Assembly (NCBI GenBank): GCA_934436435.1 | Contig: CAKSAN010000019.1 | Span: 1-52,301, forward strand | Length of the DNA stretch: 52,301 bases | Source of the DNA: an uncultured Acetatifactor sp. | GTDB lineage: Bacteria; Bacillota; Clostridia; Lachnospirales; Lachnospiraceae | Reading direction: 5' to 3' | Shown: piece after piece, positions 1-8,652 of the stretch | Position numbering within the stretch: the first letter of the stretch is position 1 | Layout: each line of letters starts with the position of its first letter | Notes under the pieces: generated by a model | Databases searched by the model: none | What the model was told of the DNA's origin: nothing | What the model saw: the letters and a program-made list of their open reading frames with translations, nothing else | Position numbers and translations under genes: made by a program

Positions 1-74
1 GAGAAAACTTTGATTCTGAAACATATCTCAGAGATGCTCTGTCTATTAATTTCCTACAGTAAATTTACCCGACC

Positions 75-108
75 AAAAGGAAAAGAGGGATTGATTTCTC
101 AATCCCTC
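75..108 (-). terminator. Terminator of the toxin mRNA
   Basis: Arms 85-94 and 99-108 pair perfectly (10 bp, 4-nt loop). On the minus strand the hairpin is followed by TTTTCCTTTT (84-75). It lies about 110 nt beyond the toxin stop codon, so the toxin mRNA would have a long 3' tail that overlaps the antisense RNA. Confidence 0.65.
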
Positions 109-120
109 AGGGTGTATAAT
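91..120 (+). promoter_or_regulatory. Promoter of the antitoxin RNA
   Basis: TTGATT (91-96) and a perfect TATAAT (115-120) are 18 bp apart, predicting transcription from about 127. The -35 box lies inside the terminator hairpin of the opposite transcript. Confidence 0.6.
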
Positions 121-126
121 CTACTT

Positions 127-234
127 AGAAAGGTGGTCGGAGGTGAAAATTCCGATTTGCCCTCAGTTAAATAAAACTAGTAAAAAGAAATGAGCATTCT
201 AACTTTGGACGGTGGGATGCTTATTTCTTTTTGT
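127..234 (+). ncRNA. Candidate antisense antitoxin RNA, type I system
   Basis: A transcript from the promoter at 91-120 would end at the hairpin 182-196/218-232, whose 3' arm runs into TTTCTTTTT. The RNA is about 108 nt and has no convincing reading frame. It is fully complementary to the 3' tail and last codons of the toxin mRNA on the minus strand. Convergent 3' overlap is the known layout of txpA/RatA and bsrG/SR4. The RNA ends and its antitoxin role are inferred. Confidence 0.5.
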
Positions 235-316
235 TATTATCGTCACCATGTCTGTCAATGTATGATAAAGCTGCAAAGACAACTAACAACAGAGTAAGTA
301 CTTCCATCGTATTCAT
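221..316 (-). CDS. Putative holin-like toxin (Hol_Tox type), 31 aa
   Basis: This short gene encodes a peptide with N-terminus MNTMEVLTLLLVVFAALSYI, one hydrophobic helix (about residues 5-20), and a charged tail ending in NNKKK. That is the pattern of the putative holin-like toxin family of Firmicutes, small membrane peptides that are toxic when made in excess. The start at 316 is preferred because AAGGAGG (332-326) is 9 nt upstream; an ATG at 322 in the same frame is too close. An antisense RNA on the plus strand overlaps the 3' part, and the promoter at 400-428 carries a LexA-type box. Together these suggest a type I toxin switched on by DNA damage. The peptide is visible in sequence; toxicity is inferred from the family. 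Confidence 0.7.
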   Translation of the reverse strand: MNTMEVLTLLLVVFAALSYIDRHGDDNNKKK

Positions 317-399
317 GGGCATCACCCTCCTTAGGTAAGACTAGAGGGCATCTAACAATCGGAAAATCGCATCCGCTTTCTGTTCGATTACACAAATAT

Positions 400-428
400 A
401 TTATAGCATGAATCGAACGTATGTTCAA
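400..428 (-). promoter_or_regulatory. Toxin promoter with embedded LexA (SOS) box
   Basis: On the minus strand TTGAAC (428-423) and TATAAT (405-400) are 17 bp apart. The palindrome GAAC-ATAC-GTTC (426-415) overlaps the -35 box and the start of the spacer; with flanks it reads TGAACATACGTTCGA, close to the Firmicutes LexA consensus CGAAC-N4-GTTCG. A repressor bound here would block the promoter. The 5' leader before the start codon is about 77 nt. Confidence 0.6.
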
Positions 429-462
429 TGGCGAAATGAAAAACATTCCTACTAATTCACAT

Positions 463-516
463 TAAAAATAACACCCCATCATGGCGAGGACATTCAGATT
501 GTGCCATGATAGGGTG
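463..516 (-). terminator. Minus-strand terminator hairpin
   Basis: Arms 472-485 and 503-516 pair over 14 bp with one mismatch. On the minus strand they are followed by TTATTTTTAA. It shields the toxin gene from transcription coming from the tRNA side. Confidence 0.5.
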
Positions 517-518
517 AA

Positions 519-561
519 AAGTGTTACCAAAGGTTATGAAGTGTTATGAAGTGTTACCAAA
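519..561. repeat. Phased AAGTGTTA repeats beside tRNA-Trp
   Basis: AAGTGTTA occurs at 519, 539 and 549, that is in steps of 20 and 10 bp, twice extended to AAGTGTTACCAAA. Helical phasing suggests a protein-binding array. The TTACCAAA part also occurs as tandem TATTACCAAA at 41030 and 41041, at the left end of the integrated element, so this may be the end of a similar element. Confidence 0.4.
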
Positions 562-570
562 ACAGAAAAT

Positions 571-596
571 AAAAAAAGTCGATAAAATCGACTTTT
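571..596 (-). terminator. Terminator of the tRNA-Trp transcript
   Basis: On the minus strand the arms AAGTCGAT/ATCGACTT (594-587 and 583-576) with a 3-nt loop are followed by seven T residues. It lies just downstream of the tRNA 3' end. Confidence 0.7.
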
Positions 597-601
597 CAGA
601 G

Positions 602-672
602 CAGGGGAAGAGGGGATCGAACCCCCGTTAACGGTTTTGGAGACCGCCGCACTACCGCTGTACTATTCCCCT
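602..672 (-). tRNA. trnW: tRNA-Trp (CCA anticodon)
   Basis: The reverse strand folds into a cloverleaf. The acceptor stem AGGGGAA (672-666) pairs with TTCCCCT (609-603), with discriminator G at 602. The anticodon loop is CTCCAAA with anticodon CCA at 640-638 and stem GCGGT/ACCGT. The T-loop is GGGGGTTCGATCCCC. The 3' CCA is not encoded. The 3' end faces the accessory sequence at 1-560, a common layout when an element has used a tRNA as target. Confidence 0.93.
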
Positions 673-787
673 ATTTATTTACGTCAGCTGAATCACTGAC
701 GAAGCATATTATAGCATAGATGTTTACCATTTAGCAAGTGAAAATTTTAAATTTTTGCAAAAACTTTTGCAATTCCTGCGAAAAACA

Positions 788-908
788 CAAAAAATATTAT
801 TACGCAATTAAAGCAGCCGCAGGCGGGAAACCTGCAGCCACTTTAATTGTGTAAAAGGGGAATTCTTCCGGAAATCTACTTATATAAGCGGTTCGGCTCT
901 CACCGAAC
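788..908 (-). ncRNA. Candidate small RNA upstream of tRNA-Trp
   Basis: A promoter (915-943, minus strand) and a strong terminator frame an approximately 120-nt transcript with no reading frame. The 5' end forms a hairpin GTTCGG/CCGAAC (loop GTGAGAG). The 3' end is a nested hairpin with outer arms 852-841 and 813-802 (12 bp) and inner arms GCAGG/CCTGC, followed on the minus strand by AATAATATTTTTT. I do not recognise it as 6S, SRP, a T-box or any riboswitch. It could also be a leader reading through toward the tRNA. Confidence 0.5.
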
Positions 909-914
909 AAGGTT

Positions 915-943
915 AGTATATTACAAGTTTATGCTTTTGTCTA
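915..943 (-). promoter_or_regulatory. Promoter of the small RNA candidate
   Basis: On the minus strand TAGACA (943-938) and TATACT (920-915) are exactly 17 bp apart. Transcription is predicted from about 908, directly at the 5' hairpin of the RNA. Confidence 0.55.
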
Positions 944-1144
944 CAATTTTTTTGCAAAAAAAGACAAAAAATTGCACAAAAAGAGTCTTTTGACGAGGAA
1001 GGAAATGAAAAATGAGAAAAAATGTATATAATCAGATACATAAGGGGAAAAGCTTGCTTCCCGGCGCGGATTTCGTGTAATATAGAAGGTAAAAGAGTAT
1101 GAGAAAGTACGGCAGATATGGGCTGTACGGAAATGAGGGAAAAT

Positions 1145-2008
1145 ATGGAACAGCATTTTAATACCCCGGCGGAGGTCATTGATACCAACATGAAAGCCGG
1201 AGAGGGCAAGGCACATCTTCCTCTTGGCAAGATGATCCTGTTAGGCATTATGGCAGGCGCTTTTATCGCACTGGGCGGAGCTACCAGCAGTACCGCGGCA
1301 CATGCCATTGACAACGTGGGACTGTCCCGATTCGTGGCAGGTATCATCTTCCCCGTAGGACTGATGATCATTGTATTTGTAGGCGGAGAGCTTTTCACCG
1401 GTAACTGTCTGATCGTCATGGACGTGGTAGGTAAAAAGGTGACCTGGCCGGAGTGCATCCGCAATCTGATCGTGGTATATTTCAGCAATCTGGTCGGTGC
1501 GTTGATCATTGATACTCTGATCTACTTTTCCGGTAATCTGGATTACACCGGCGGTCTGCTGGGCGCTTATGCAATCAAGGTGGCAGTCGGCAAGGTAGCT
1601 ATCTCTCCCCTGAAAGGAATCACCTCCGGCATCCTGTGCAACATTCTGGTATGTATCGCAATCCTAATGGCAGCGGCAGCTACGGATATCGTAGGTAAGG
1701 TCTGGGCGATCTTCTTTCCGATCATGGCTTTCGTAGTCGGCGGTTTTGAGCACTGTGTTGCGAATATGTTCTACATTCCCGTAGGCATGATGGCTGCACA
1801 GAATCCCGCTTATGTGGCAAAAGCCCAGGAAGCTTACGGACTGACCGCAGAGCAGATTCAGGGACTGACGGTACTGCACAGCCTGAATAATTTTATCCCC
1901 GTTACCATCGGCAATATCTTAGGCGGAATGGTATTCGTAGGAATCCCCTGCTACTTTATCTATAAGAAGAAGTGGCAGAAATGGCATGAGGAATCCAAGA
2001 CCGCATAG
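1145..2008 (+). CDS. Formate/nitrite transporter, FocA/NirC family
   Basis: The 287-aa product is an integral membrane channel of the formate/nitrite family, which forms pentamers and carries formate or nitrite across the cytoplasmic membrane. Visible features are an N-terminal amphipathic stretch, the glycine- and alanine-rich first segment (MAGAFIALGG), the motif GGELFTGNC in the second hydrophobic segment, and about six membrane segments ending in a basic tail. I chose ATG 1145 because GAGGG lies 5 nt upstream; the ATG at 1118 has no ribosome site. In a fermenting Clostridia, formate export fits pyruvate formate-lyase metabolism. A weak promoter (TTGCTT with TAATAT, 18-bp spacer) lies about 60-90 bp upstream. 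It stands alone before the groE operon. Substrate choice between formate and nitrite cannot be told from sequence. Confidence 0.88.
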   Translation: MEQHFNTPAEVIDTNMKAGEGKAHLPLGKMILLGIMAGAFIALGGATSSTAAHAIDNVGLSRFVAGIIFPVGLMIIVFVGGELFTGNCLIVMDVVGKKVTWPECIRNLIVVYFSNLVGALIIDTLIYFSGNLDYTGGLLGAYAIKVAVGKVAISPLKGITSGILCNILVCIAILMAAAATDIVGKVWAIFFPIMAFVVGGFEHCVANMFYIPVGMMAAQNPAYVAKAQEAYGLTAEQIQGLTVLHSLNNFIPVTIGNILGGMVFVGIPCYFIYKKKWQKWHEESKTA

Positions 2009-2171
2009 GGCGGGTCACAAAATAAATACAGAGCAGAACAGGATATGAATTTTTAGAATTATAAACGAAATATTAAATCGTATTTTCACACATGTAATAT
2101 AAAAACAGAAGAAAAAGAGAGATAAAATGAGAAAATGAAAGAAATAGTGATTTAAATAACGCTGAATGCGT

Positions 2172-2239
2172 TTGAAAAACTCGGCATATAAAACTAATAT
2201 AGGCTATAGAAATTAGCACTCGATAAAAATGAGTGCTAA
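2172..2239 (+). promoter_or_regulatory. groE promoter and CIRCE operator
   Basis: TTGAAA (2172-2177) and TAATAT (2195-2200) are 17 bp apart. The CIRCE inverted repeat TTAGCACTC-N9-GAGTGCTAA at 2213-2239 is a perfect match to the HrcA operator and begins about 6 nt after the predicted transcript start. This shows heat-shock control by HrcA, whose gene is not in the window. Confidence 0.95.
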
Positions 2240-2291
2240 CAAATGAAAAAGAGTAATATGATATTTAAATAGTTATAAGGAGGCAGTTGTC

Positions 2292-2576
2292 ATGAATTTG
2301 AAACCCTTAGGTGACAGAGTAGTATTAAAACAGTTAGTTGCAGAGGAGACTACCAAGTCCGGTATCGTGCTCCCCGGTCAGAATAAGGAAAAGCCCCAGC
2401 AGGCAGAGGTCGTTGCTGTCGGCCCCGGCGGTGTTGTAGACGGTAAGGAAGTAAAGATGGAAGTTAAGGTTGGCGATCAGGTCATCTATTCCAAATACTC
2501 CGGAACCGAAGTAAAGCTGGATGATGAAGAGTACATCATCGTAAAGCAGAGCGACATCCTTGCAATCATTCAGTAA
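2292..2576 (+). CDS. groES: Co-chaperonin GroES
   Basis: The 94-aa protein is the heptameric lid of the GroEL folding chamber. It starts with the classic [12 protein letters not shown] block, has the mobile loop around residues 17-33 ([12 protein letters not shown]), and ends in the conserved [19 protein letters not shown] segment. Length equals the family standard. AAGGAGG is 8 nt before the ATG. It is the first gene of the groE operon, 56 nt before groEL, under a perfect CIRCE element, so it should rise with heat shock. Confidence 0.98.
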   Translation: MNLKPLGDRVVLKQLVAEETTKSGIVLPGQNKEKPQQAEVVAVGPGGVVDGKEVKMEVKVGDQVIYSKYSGTEVKLDDEEYIIVKQSDILAIIQ

Positions 2577-2605
2577 TTGCTAAACTTAAAAGAAATTAAG
2601 ACTAA

Positions 2606-4256
<1,651 letters not shown>

Positions 4257-4258
<2 letters not shown>

Positions 4259-4320
4259 ACACCCATAGAAAAAACAAGCGCCACACCTTCGGGTGTGGCA
4301 TTTGTTTTTTATGGGTGTTT
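4257..4320 (+). terminator. groE operon terminator
   Basis: The core GCCACACC-TTCG-GGTGTGGC (4280-4299) is followed by ATTTGTTTTTT. An outer stem AAACACCCATA/TATGGGTGTTT (4257-4267 with 4310-4320) wraps it. Near symmetry makes it work in both directions. It overlaps the groEL stop codon. Confidence 0.9.
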
Positions 4321-4441
4321 ATCGAGAAAATCACAAGTGCGAAGCACGGGCGCTGCGAAGCAGAGCGATTTTCGAAGATATAAATGTGGACGTGCAAGAG
4401 GACCCAATCTCCAAGCTCGCTTGAGAGATTGGGTCCTTTTT
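4321..4441 (+). terminator. Structured spacer with second terminator
   Basis: A 13-bp hairpin (4399-4411 with 4425-4437) followed by six T residues follows the groE terminator. Before it, GAAAATC and GATTTTC bracket two TGCGAAGCA copies. This looks like a dispersed structured repeat (similar strings occur at 32110-32200). Nothing here codes for protein. It may stop read-through or be a small RNA 3' end. Confidence 0.5.
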
Positions 4442-4463
4442 ATGTGGCTGCGTCGAATCCCCC

Positions 4464-4492
4464 TTGACTCTCCCCCAAAAACCTCTTAAACT
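4464..4492 (+). promoter_or_regulatory. Promoter of the 4.5-6.8 kb operon
   Basis: TTGACT (4464-4469) and TAAACT (4487-4492) are 17 bp apart, predicting a start near 4499. No other good promoter is seen before the small gene and the two-component system. Confidence 0.5.
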
Positions 4493-4531
4493 TATCTCAA
4501 ACCAACACATCAAAGAAAGAGGTATACTCCT

Positions 4532-4705
4532 ATGAATCGTTTTGAATACATAGTAGAAAGCATTGACGGCGATTATGCCCATCTTCGCAGAACAGACATC
4601 GAATCCGATGAATTAAAGCTGGTGGCCCGTGCGCTGCTTCCGCCCGAGATCATGGAGGGCACGAAGCTGTTGTACGAGTGGATGCAGTACTCCATCATGG
4701 AATAA
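4532..4705 (+). CDS. Small protein, possibly DUF3006-like, 57 aa
   Basis: The gene starts MNRFEYIVESIDGDYAHLRR and contains a short ALLPPEIMEGTKLLY segment. The layout (a beta-rich IDGDYAHL start, then LP..I.EG) recalls the small DUF3006 family, but the match is by eye only. AGAGG is 9 nt upstream of the ATG. The stop is 15 nt before the response regulator gene, so it is probably the first gene of that operon. The encoded protein is acidic, soluble and without a signal peptide. Function is unknown; a small accessory to the two-component system is possible but unproven. Confidence 0.7.
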   Translation: MNRFEYIVESIDGDYAHLRRTDIESDELKLVARALLPPEIMEGTKLLYEWMQYSIME

Positions 4706-4720
4706 TTCCGGAGGATCACA

Positions 4721-5404
4721 ATGAAACTATTATATGCAGAGGATGAGCCCGGTCTGTCCGAAGCAGTGGTGGACATTCTCACTTATTACAAATATCAGGT
4801 GGACGCGGTGGACAACGGCACAGACGCTTATGAATATGCGAAAGCGGAACATTATGACGGCATCATTTTGGATGTCATGATGCCGGGGATGAGCGGGCTG
4901 GAAGTATTGCAGAAGCTGCGGCAGGAGGGCTGCCGGACACCGATCATGCTGTTGACGGCCAAGGCGGAGATCGAGGACCGCGTCGTGGGACTGGATCTGG
5001 GAGCGGACGACTATCTGCCGAAGCCCTTTGCCATGAAGGAACTGCTGGCGAGAGTCCGGGCCATGCTGCGCCGGAGGGAAGAATATACTCCCAACGTGCT
5101 GACGTGTGGGGATCTGGCATTGAACCAACAGGACTATACCCTGAGTTCTCCCACAGACAGTGTGGTGCTTCCCAAACTGGAATACCGGATGATGGAAGCA
5201 CTGATGCTGCATCAGGACGGCTACCTGTCCACGGAGGAACTGTTGACGAGGGTATGGGGATACGATACGGAAGCGGAACCCGGCATAGTCTGGGTCTACC
5301 TGTCCTATCTGCGAAAGCGTTTTGCCGCATTGCAGTCCAAAGTGACGATTCAGGCGAAGCGTGGCGTGGGCTACCGGCTGGATAAGGAGGAGTGCCATGA
5401 TTAA
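4721..5404 (+). CDS. OmpR-family response regulator
   Basis: The 227-aa DNA-binding regulator receives phosphate from the partner kinase encoded next. The receiver domain (about 1-118) shows acidic pair E7/D8, phosphoacceptor D51 (GIILDVMMPG), and the conserved K in LPKPFAMKEL. The C-terminal winged helix (about 128-225) ends in GVGYRLD. GGAGG is 7 nt before the ATG. Its stop codon overlaps the kinase start by 8 nt, so the two are translationally coupled. A direct repeat just upstream of the beta-helix lipoprotein gene at 7029 is a likely target. Confidence 0.93.
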   Translation: MKLLYAEDEPGLSEAVVDILTYYKYQVDAVDNGTDAYEYAKAEHYDGIILDVMMPGMSGLEVLQKLRQEGCRTPIMLLTAKAEIEDRVVGLDLGADDYLPKPFAMKELLARVRAMLRRREEYTPNVLTCGDLALNQQDYTLSSPTDSVVLPKLEYRMMEALMLHQDGYLSTEELLTRVWGYDTEAEPGIVWVYLSYLRKRFAALQSKVTIQAKRGVGYRLDKEECHD

Positions 5405-6815
5405 GATCCTGCGTGCGAGATTTATTCGGACGGCAATGCTGGCGGTGACAGTACTGCTGGTGCTTTTGCTGGGGGCCATCAATCTCGTCAATCTGGGAAT
5501 GGTACAGAGAGATCTGAAAGATACGCTGCAAATGGTAGCGGACCGGGTGGACAAGCCGGACAATGATCTGGTGAATACCGCGTTTTTTCTGGTGAAAATA
5601 GATGGCAGCGGGAATGTGGCTTCCGTGGATGTTTCCCATGTGACAGGAGTGGACGAGGAGCAGGCGGCTTCTTATGCTCTGAAAGTCTATGAAAAATATT
5701 CCGCCGATACGGCAGGACAGGAGAATATCCCGGCAGCTCCGGGAGGGCCGGATGCGGAGAGGCCGATTCCGCAGGCACCTGAAGCAGGGGAAGCGATACT
5801 GGAGGAAAATTCACCGGGGGACAGTGGAAGTATCCCGGATGCAGGCAATCCCGGGAATCTGTCCGGCAAAGAGACTGACCCGAAAACAGCCATGCGGGAT
5901 CCAATGGCCCAGAGCACCGGAAGAATCTCCGGATACCTCTATCTGGCTCATCCGGACACCACGGGCCAGGGGATGACAGACATTGTCTTTCTGGATCCCC
6001 AGAAGGAAGAATTGAGCTGTCTGCGTGTATTTGCTCTGTCAGCGGGTCTGGGCGTGGTGTGCCTGTTTGGAATGTACCTGTTCGTCCGCAGACTTTCCCG
6101 CAGAGCCATAGAGCCTATTGCGGAAAGCATGGAGAAGCAGAGGCAGTTTATCACCGACGCCGGACATGAGTTAAAGACGCCGTTAGCCATCATTTTATCC
6201 AATACCGAAGCCATGGAGCTCTATCAGGGCGAAAGCAAGTGGAGCCGTAATATCCGGGAGCAGGTGGGAAGACTGGACGGTCTGACGAAAAATCTGCTCG
6301 TGTTGTCCCGCATGGAAGAGTATTCCGAAAATGTGGTACGGGAGAGCCTGGATTTGGGAGAACTGGTGGAGAAAATGGCGGAGCCTTTCCGAGAGCCGTT
6401 AGCGTTGCGGGGGATCGGACTTCGGATGGAACTTGCCAAAAAAATACAGATCAGTGCAGGCAGGGAGCAGATCGAGCGGCTGTTAAGCGTCTTATTGGAA
6501 AATGCCCTGAAATATGCCAGTGACAACGGAGAAGTGGCTGTCTCGTTACAGCGTAAGAATGACGGGCGGAGATCCAAAGCGGTTCTAAGGCTGGAAAATA
6601 CCTGTGCAGAACTTCCCGGGGTATCACCGGAGGCTTTGTTCGAGCGTTTCCGCAGAGGGGATGAAGCCCGTACCCGGAAAAAAGGCGGCTACGGCATCGG
6701 ACTGGCAGTGGCGAAAGCCTGTGCGGAGGCAAACGGCGGCAGCATCCGGGCAATTTACGAAGAACCGGACAGAATCTGTTTTGAAATATTGTTTGAGACG
6801 ATTCCATCCGCTTAA
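5397..6815 (+). CDS. Sensor histidine kinase
   Basis: The 472-aa membrane kinase pairs with the regulator before it. It has an N-terminal membrane helix (about 13-35), an extracytoplasmic region of about 180 residues rich in Pro, Glu and Gly (about 105-175), a second membrane helix (about 208-228), a short linker, a phosphoacceptor site at H257 (DAGHELKTPLA), and a C-terminal ATPase domain with an N-box (ENALKYA) and G-box (GGYGIGLAVAK). I chose ATG 5397 since AAGGAGG lies 6 nt upstream; a longer frame starting at 5361 lies inside the regulator. The low-complexity extracellular part gives no clue to the signal. Confidence 0.92.
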   Translation: MIKILRARFIRTAMLAVTVLLVLLLGAINLVNLGMVQRDLKDTLQMVADRVDKPDNDLVNTAFFLVKIDGSGNVASVDVSHVTGVDEEQAASYALKVYEKYSADTAGQENIPAAPGGPDAERPIPQAPEAGEAILEENSPGDSGSIPDAGNPGNLSGKETDPKTAMRDPMAQSTGRISGYLYLAHPDTTGQGMTDIVFLDPQKEELSCLRVFALSAGLGVVCLFGMYLFVRRLSRRAIEPIAESMEKQRQFITDAGHELKTPLAIILSNTEAMELYQGESKWSRNIREQVGRLDGLTKNLLVLSRMEEYSENVVRESLDLGELVEKMAEPFREPLALRGIGLRMELAKKIQISAGREQIERLLSVLLENALKYASDNGEVAVSLQRKNDGRRSKAVLRLENTCAELPGVSPEALFERFRRGDEARTRKKGGYGIGLAVAKACAEANGGSIRAIYEEPDRICFEILFETIPSA

Positions 6816-6882
6816 GCCGGATTTGTTGGTGCAAAAGCACATGAAAACGCATAAAAAAGTATAGAAATAACAGACAGTTCAC

Positions 6883-6920
6883 AAAAGCTTCACAGAATAC
6901 CGTATTCTGTGGGGCTTTTT
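6883..6920 (+). terminator. Terminator after the kinase gene
   Basis: CACAGAAT (6891-6898) pairs with ATTCTGTG (6904-6911), extended by AAAAGC/GCTTTTT. The T-run is immediately followed by the direct-repeat box of the next gene. Confidence 0.8.
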
Positions 6921-6950
6921 CTAAGTTAAATCTAAGGTTGGCATTATACA
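6921..6950 (+). promoter_or_regulatory. Direct-repeat operator and -10 for the lipoprotein gene
   Basis: CTAAGTT (6921) and CTAAGGTT (6932) repeat with an 11-bp period, typical of OmpR-family activator boxes. The box sits where a -35 would be, with TATACA (6945-6950) as -10. There is no good -35, so activation by the neighbouring regulator is likely. Confidence 0.55.
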
Positions 6951-7028
6951 ATGATCTTGTCAGTAAGGGGAAGACAAAGAAAACGAAAATAACAACCCAG
7001 AGGATAGAGAACGAAAGGAGCAAGTCTT

Positions 7029-8507
7029 ATGAAAAAAACAACAGTTATGAGCTTACTTATGATCACGGCACTGGCAGTCAGCGCCTGCGGAGCTAACACC
7101 GATACTGCCACGGAGACCACAGAGATCACGACGGAGGCAAGTGATATGAATACTGCCGGCAAGCCGGAGGGACAGCCACCGCAGGATGGTCAGGTAGATT
7201 CCGGGGCACAGGGAACACAGAATGCTCCCGGAGGTCCCGGCGGCAATGGAGGTCCCGGTGGTAACGGTGCTCCGGGAGGACAGAACGCGCCCGGAGGCTT
7301 CGGCGGATCCGGAGAGGTGACCCAGGGAACCGCAGCCACCACCATTGACACGGACGGCACTTACACGGCAGGGACCTATACCTCCACCGGGGATGATGAG
7401 AACGCCCTTCGCGTGGACGGCGCAGAGGTAACCCTGACAGACATCACCGTGGATAAGGCTTCCGGAGCCACCTCCAATACCGAGGACGGTGATTTCTATG
7501 GAATGAACGCAGCTCTGTTGGCCACTGACGGAGCCAATGTTACCATTACCGGCGCCACCGTGACCTCCTCCGCCCAGAACGGCAACGGCGTGTTCAGCTA
7601 TGGAGAGGGTACGGTGGTGAATATTTCCGATTCCACCATCACCACCACCGCAGATAATTCCGGCGGCATCCAGACCACCGGAGGCGGCACTACCAATGCA
7701 ACGAACCTGACGGTAAAGACTTCCGGCAACTCTTCCGCAGCCATCCGTTCGGACCGTGGCGGCGGCACCGTAGTGGTCAACAAGGGAACCTATGAGAGCA
7801 ACGGCTATAATTCTCCGGCAGTCTATTCCACCGCAGATATTACGGTGAAAAATGCCACACTGACCGCCAATAATTCCGAGGCACTGGTCATTGAAGGACA
7901 GAATTCCATCACGCTGGAAAATTGTGATGTGACCGGCAACATGAGTGACACCAAGGGCAGCAGTTCCGAGGAAAACGTTCACAATGTCATGATCTACCAG
8001 TCCATGTCCGGTGATGCTGAGGTCGGAACCTCTAATTTCAGCATGACAGGCGGCACGCTGACATCCCAAAACGGTGACATGTTCTACGTTACCAATACCC
8101 ATTGCACTCTGACATTATCCGGTGTGAAGATCGTAAATCAGGACAGCAACGGGGTACTGATGAGAGTGGTCGGCAACAGCGCTTCCCACGGATGGGGCAC
8201 AGCAGGCTCCAACGGAGCACAGGTGGATGCAACTTTTGACAGTCAGACCATAGAAGGAGACATCGTGGTGGATACCATTTCCACATTGAATCTGACCCTG
8301 TCAGACAGCAGCTTCACCGGAACCATTAATATCATTGACAATGCCGAGGGCGGTACCGCTGTGGATAATAATGCCGTGGTTACTATAGAAAAGGGCAGCA
8401 CCTGGACACTGACCGGCAACTGCATCATCAGCTCTCTGGATAATCAGGGCACCATCAATTACAACGGCTATACCATCACGCTGGCAGACGGCACGGTCCT
8501 GAAATAA
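7029..8507 (+). CDS. Lipoprotein with right-handed beta-helix repeats
   Basis: The 492-aa protein has a lipoprotein signal peptide (lipobox AVSAC, C20), a Thr/Glu-rich spacer, a Gly/Pro/Asn-rich flexible linker at about 65-95 (repeats of GGPGGNG), and a long Thr/Ser/Asn-rich domain (about 105-490). This domain has many short strands such as VTITGATVTSS and VNISDSTITTT. That pattern fits a right-handed parallel beta-helix exposed outside the cell, as in adhesins and polysaccharide-acting proteins. No catalytic motif is evident. GAAAGGAGC lies 8 nt before the ATG. It is a single-gene unit directly after a two-component system and carries a matching operator, so it is probably the main target of that system. 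The ligand is unknown. Confidence 0.8.
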   Translation: MKKTTVMSLLMITALAVSACGANTDTATETTEITTEASDMNTAGKPEGQPPQDGQVDSGAQGTQNAPGGPGGNGGPGGNGAPGGQNAPGGFGGSGEVTQGTAATTIDTDGTYTAGTYTSTGDDENALRVDGAEVTLTDITVDKASGATSNTEDGDFYGMNAALLATDGANVTITGATVTSSAQNGNGVFSYGEGTVVNISDSTITTTADNSGGIQTTGGGTTNATNLTVKTSGNSSAAIRSDRGGGTVVVNKGTYESNGYNSPAVYSTADITVKNATLTANNSEALVIEGQNSITLENCDVTGNMSDTKGSSSEENVHNVMIYQSMSGDAEVGTSNFSMTGGTLTSQNGDMFYVTNTHCTLTLSGVKIVNQDSNGVLMRVVGNSASHGWGTAGSNGAQVDATFDSQTIEGDIVVDTISTLNLTLSDSSFTGTINIIDNAEGGTAVDNNAVVTIEKGSTWTLTGNCIISSLDNQGTINYNGYTITLADGTVLK

Positions 8508-8652
8508 GGAAAGTACAAAGAGTGCAATATTTGTCATAAAATAAAAAGAAAACTGGCACGACAGAAGCACCGGGAAAAGGTAACATGATAACAGGAAGAT
8601 AACGCATGAAATTATTTATGCGAATAGATAACAGTGATAAAAGGAGACCCCT

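Noticed and set aside
3..62. Open frame ending ALSINFLQ at the left edge, possibly the tail of a gene
   Set aside because: Only 19 codons are visible and the frame cannot be tested without sequence to the left.
255..446. 63-codon minus-strand frame over the toxin leader
   Set aside because: It runs through the toxin promoter and LexA box and has no ribosome site; the 31-codon frame has an ideal one and a family look.
880..912. T-box or riboswitch-like GGTGAGAGCC on the minus strand
   Set aside because: No T-box TGGNACC sequence, specifier loop or antiterminator; the downstream unit is a tRNA, not a synthetase or amino-acid gene.
1118..1144. Upstream ATG for the formate/nitrite transporter
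   Set aside because: No ribosome site; family proteins start near the ATG at 1145, which has GAGGG before it.
7053..8102. 349-codon minus-strand frame opposite the beta-helix lipoprotein
   Set aside because: Shadow of the Gly/Thr/Asn-rich gene; composition is low-complexity and no start signals exist.
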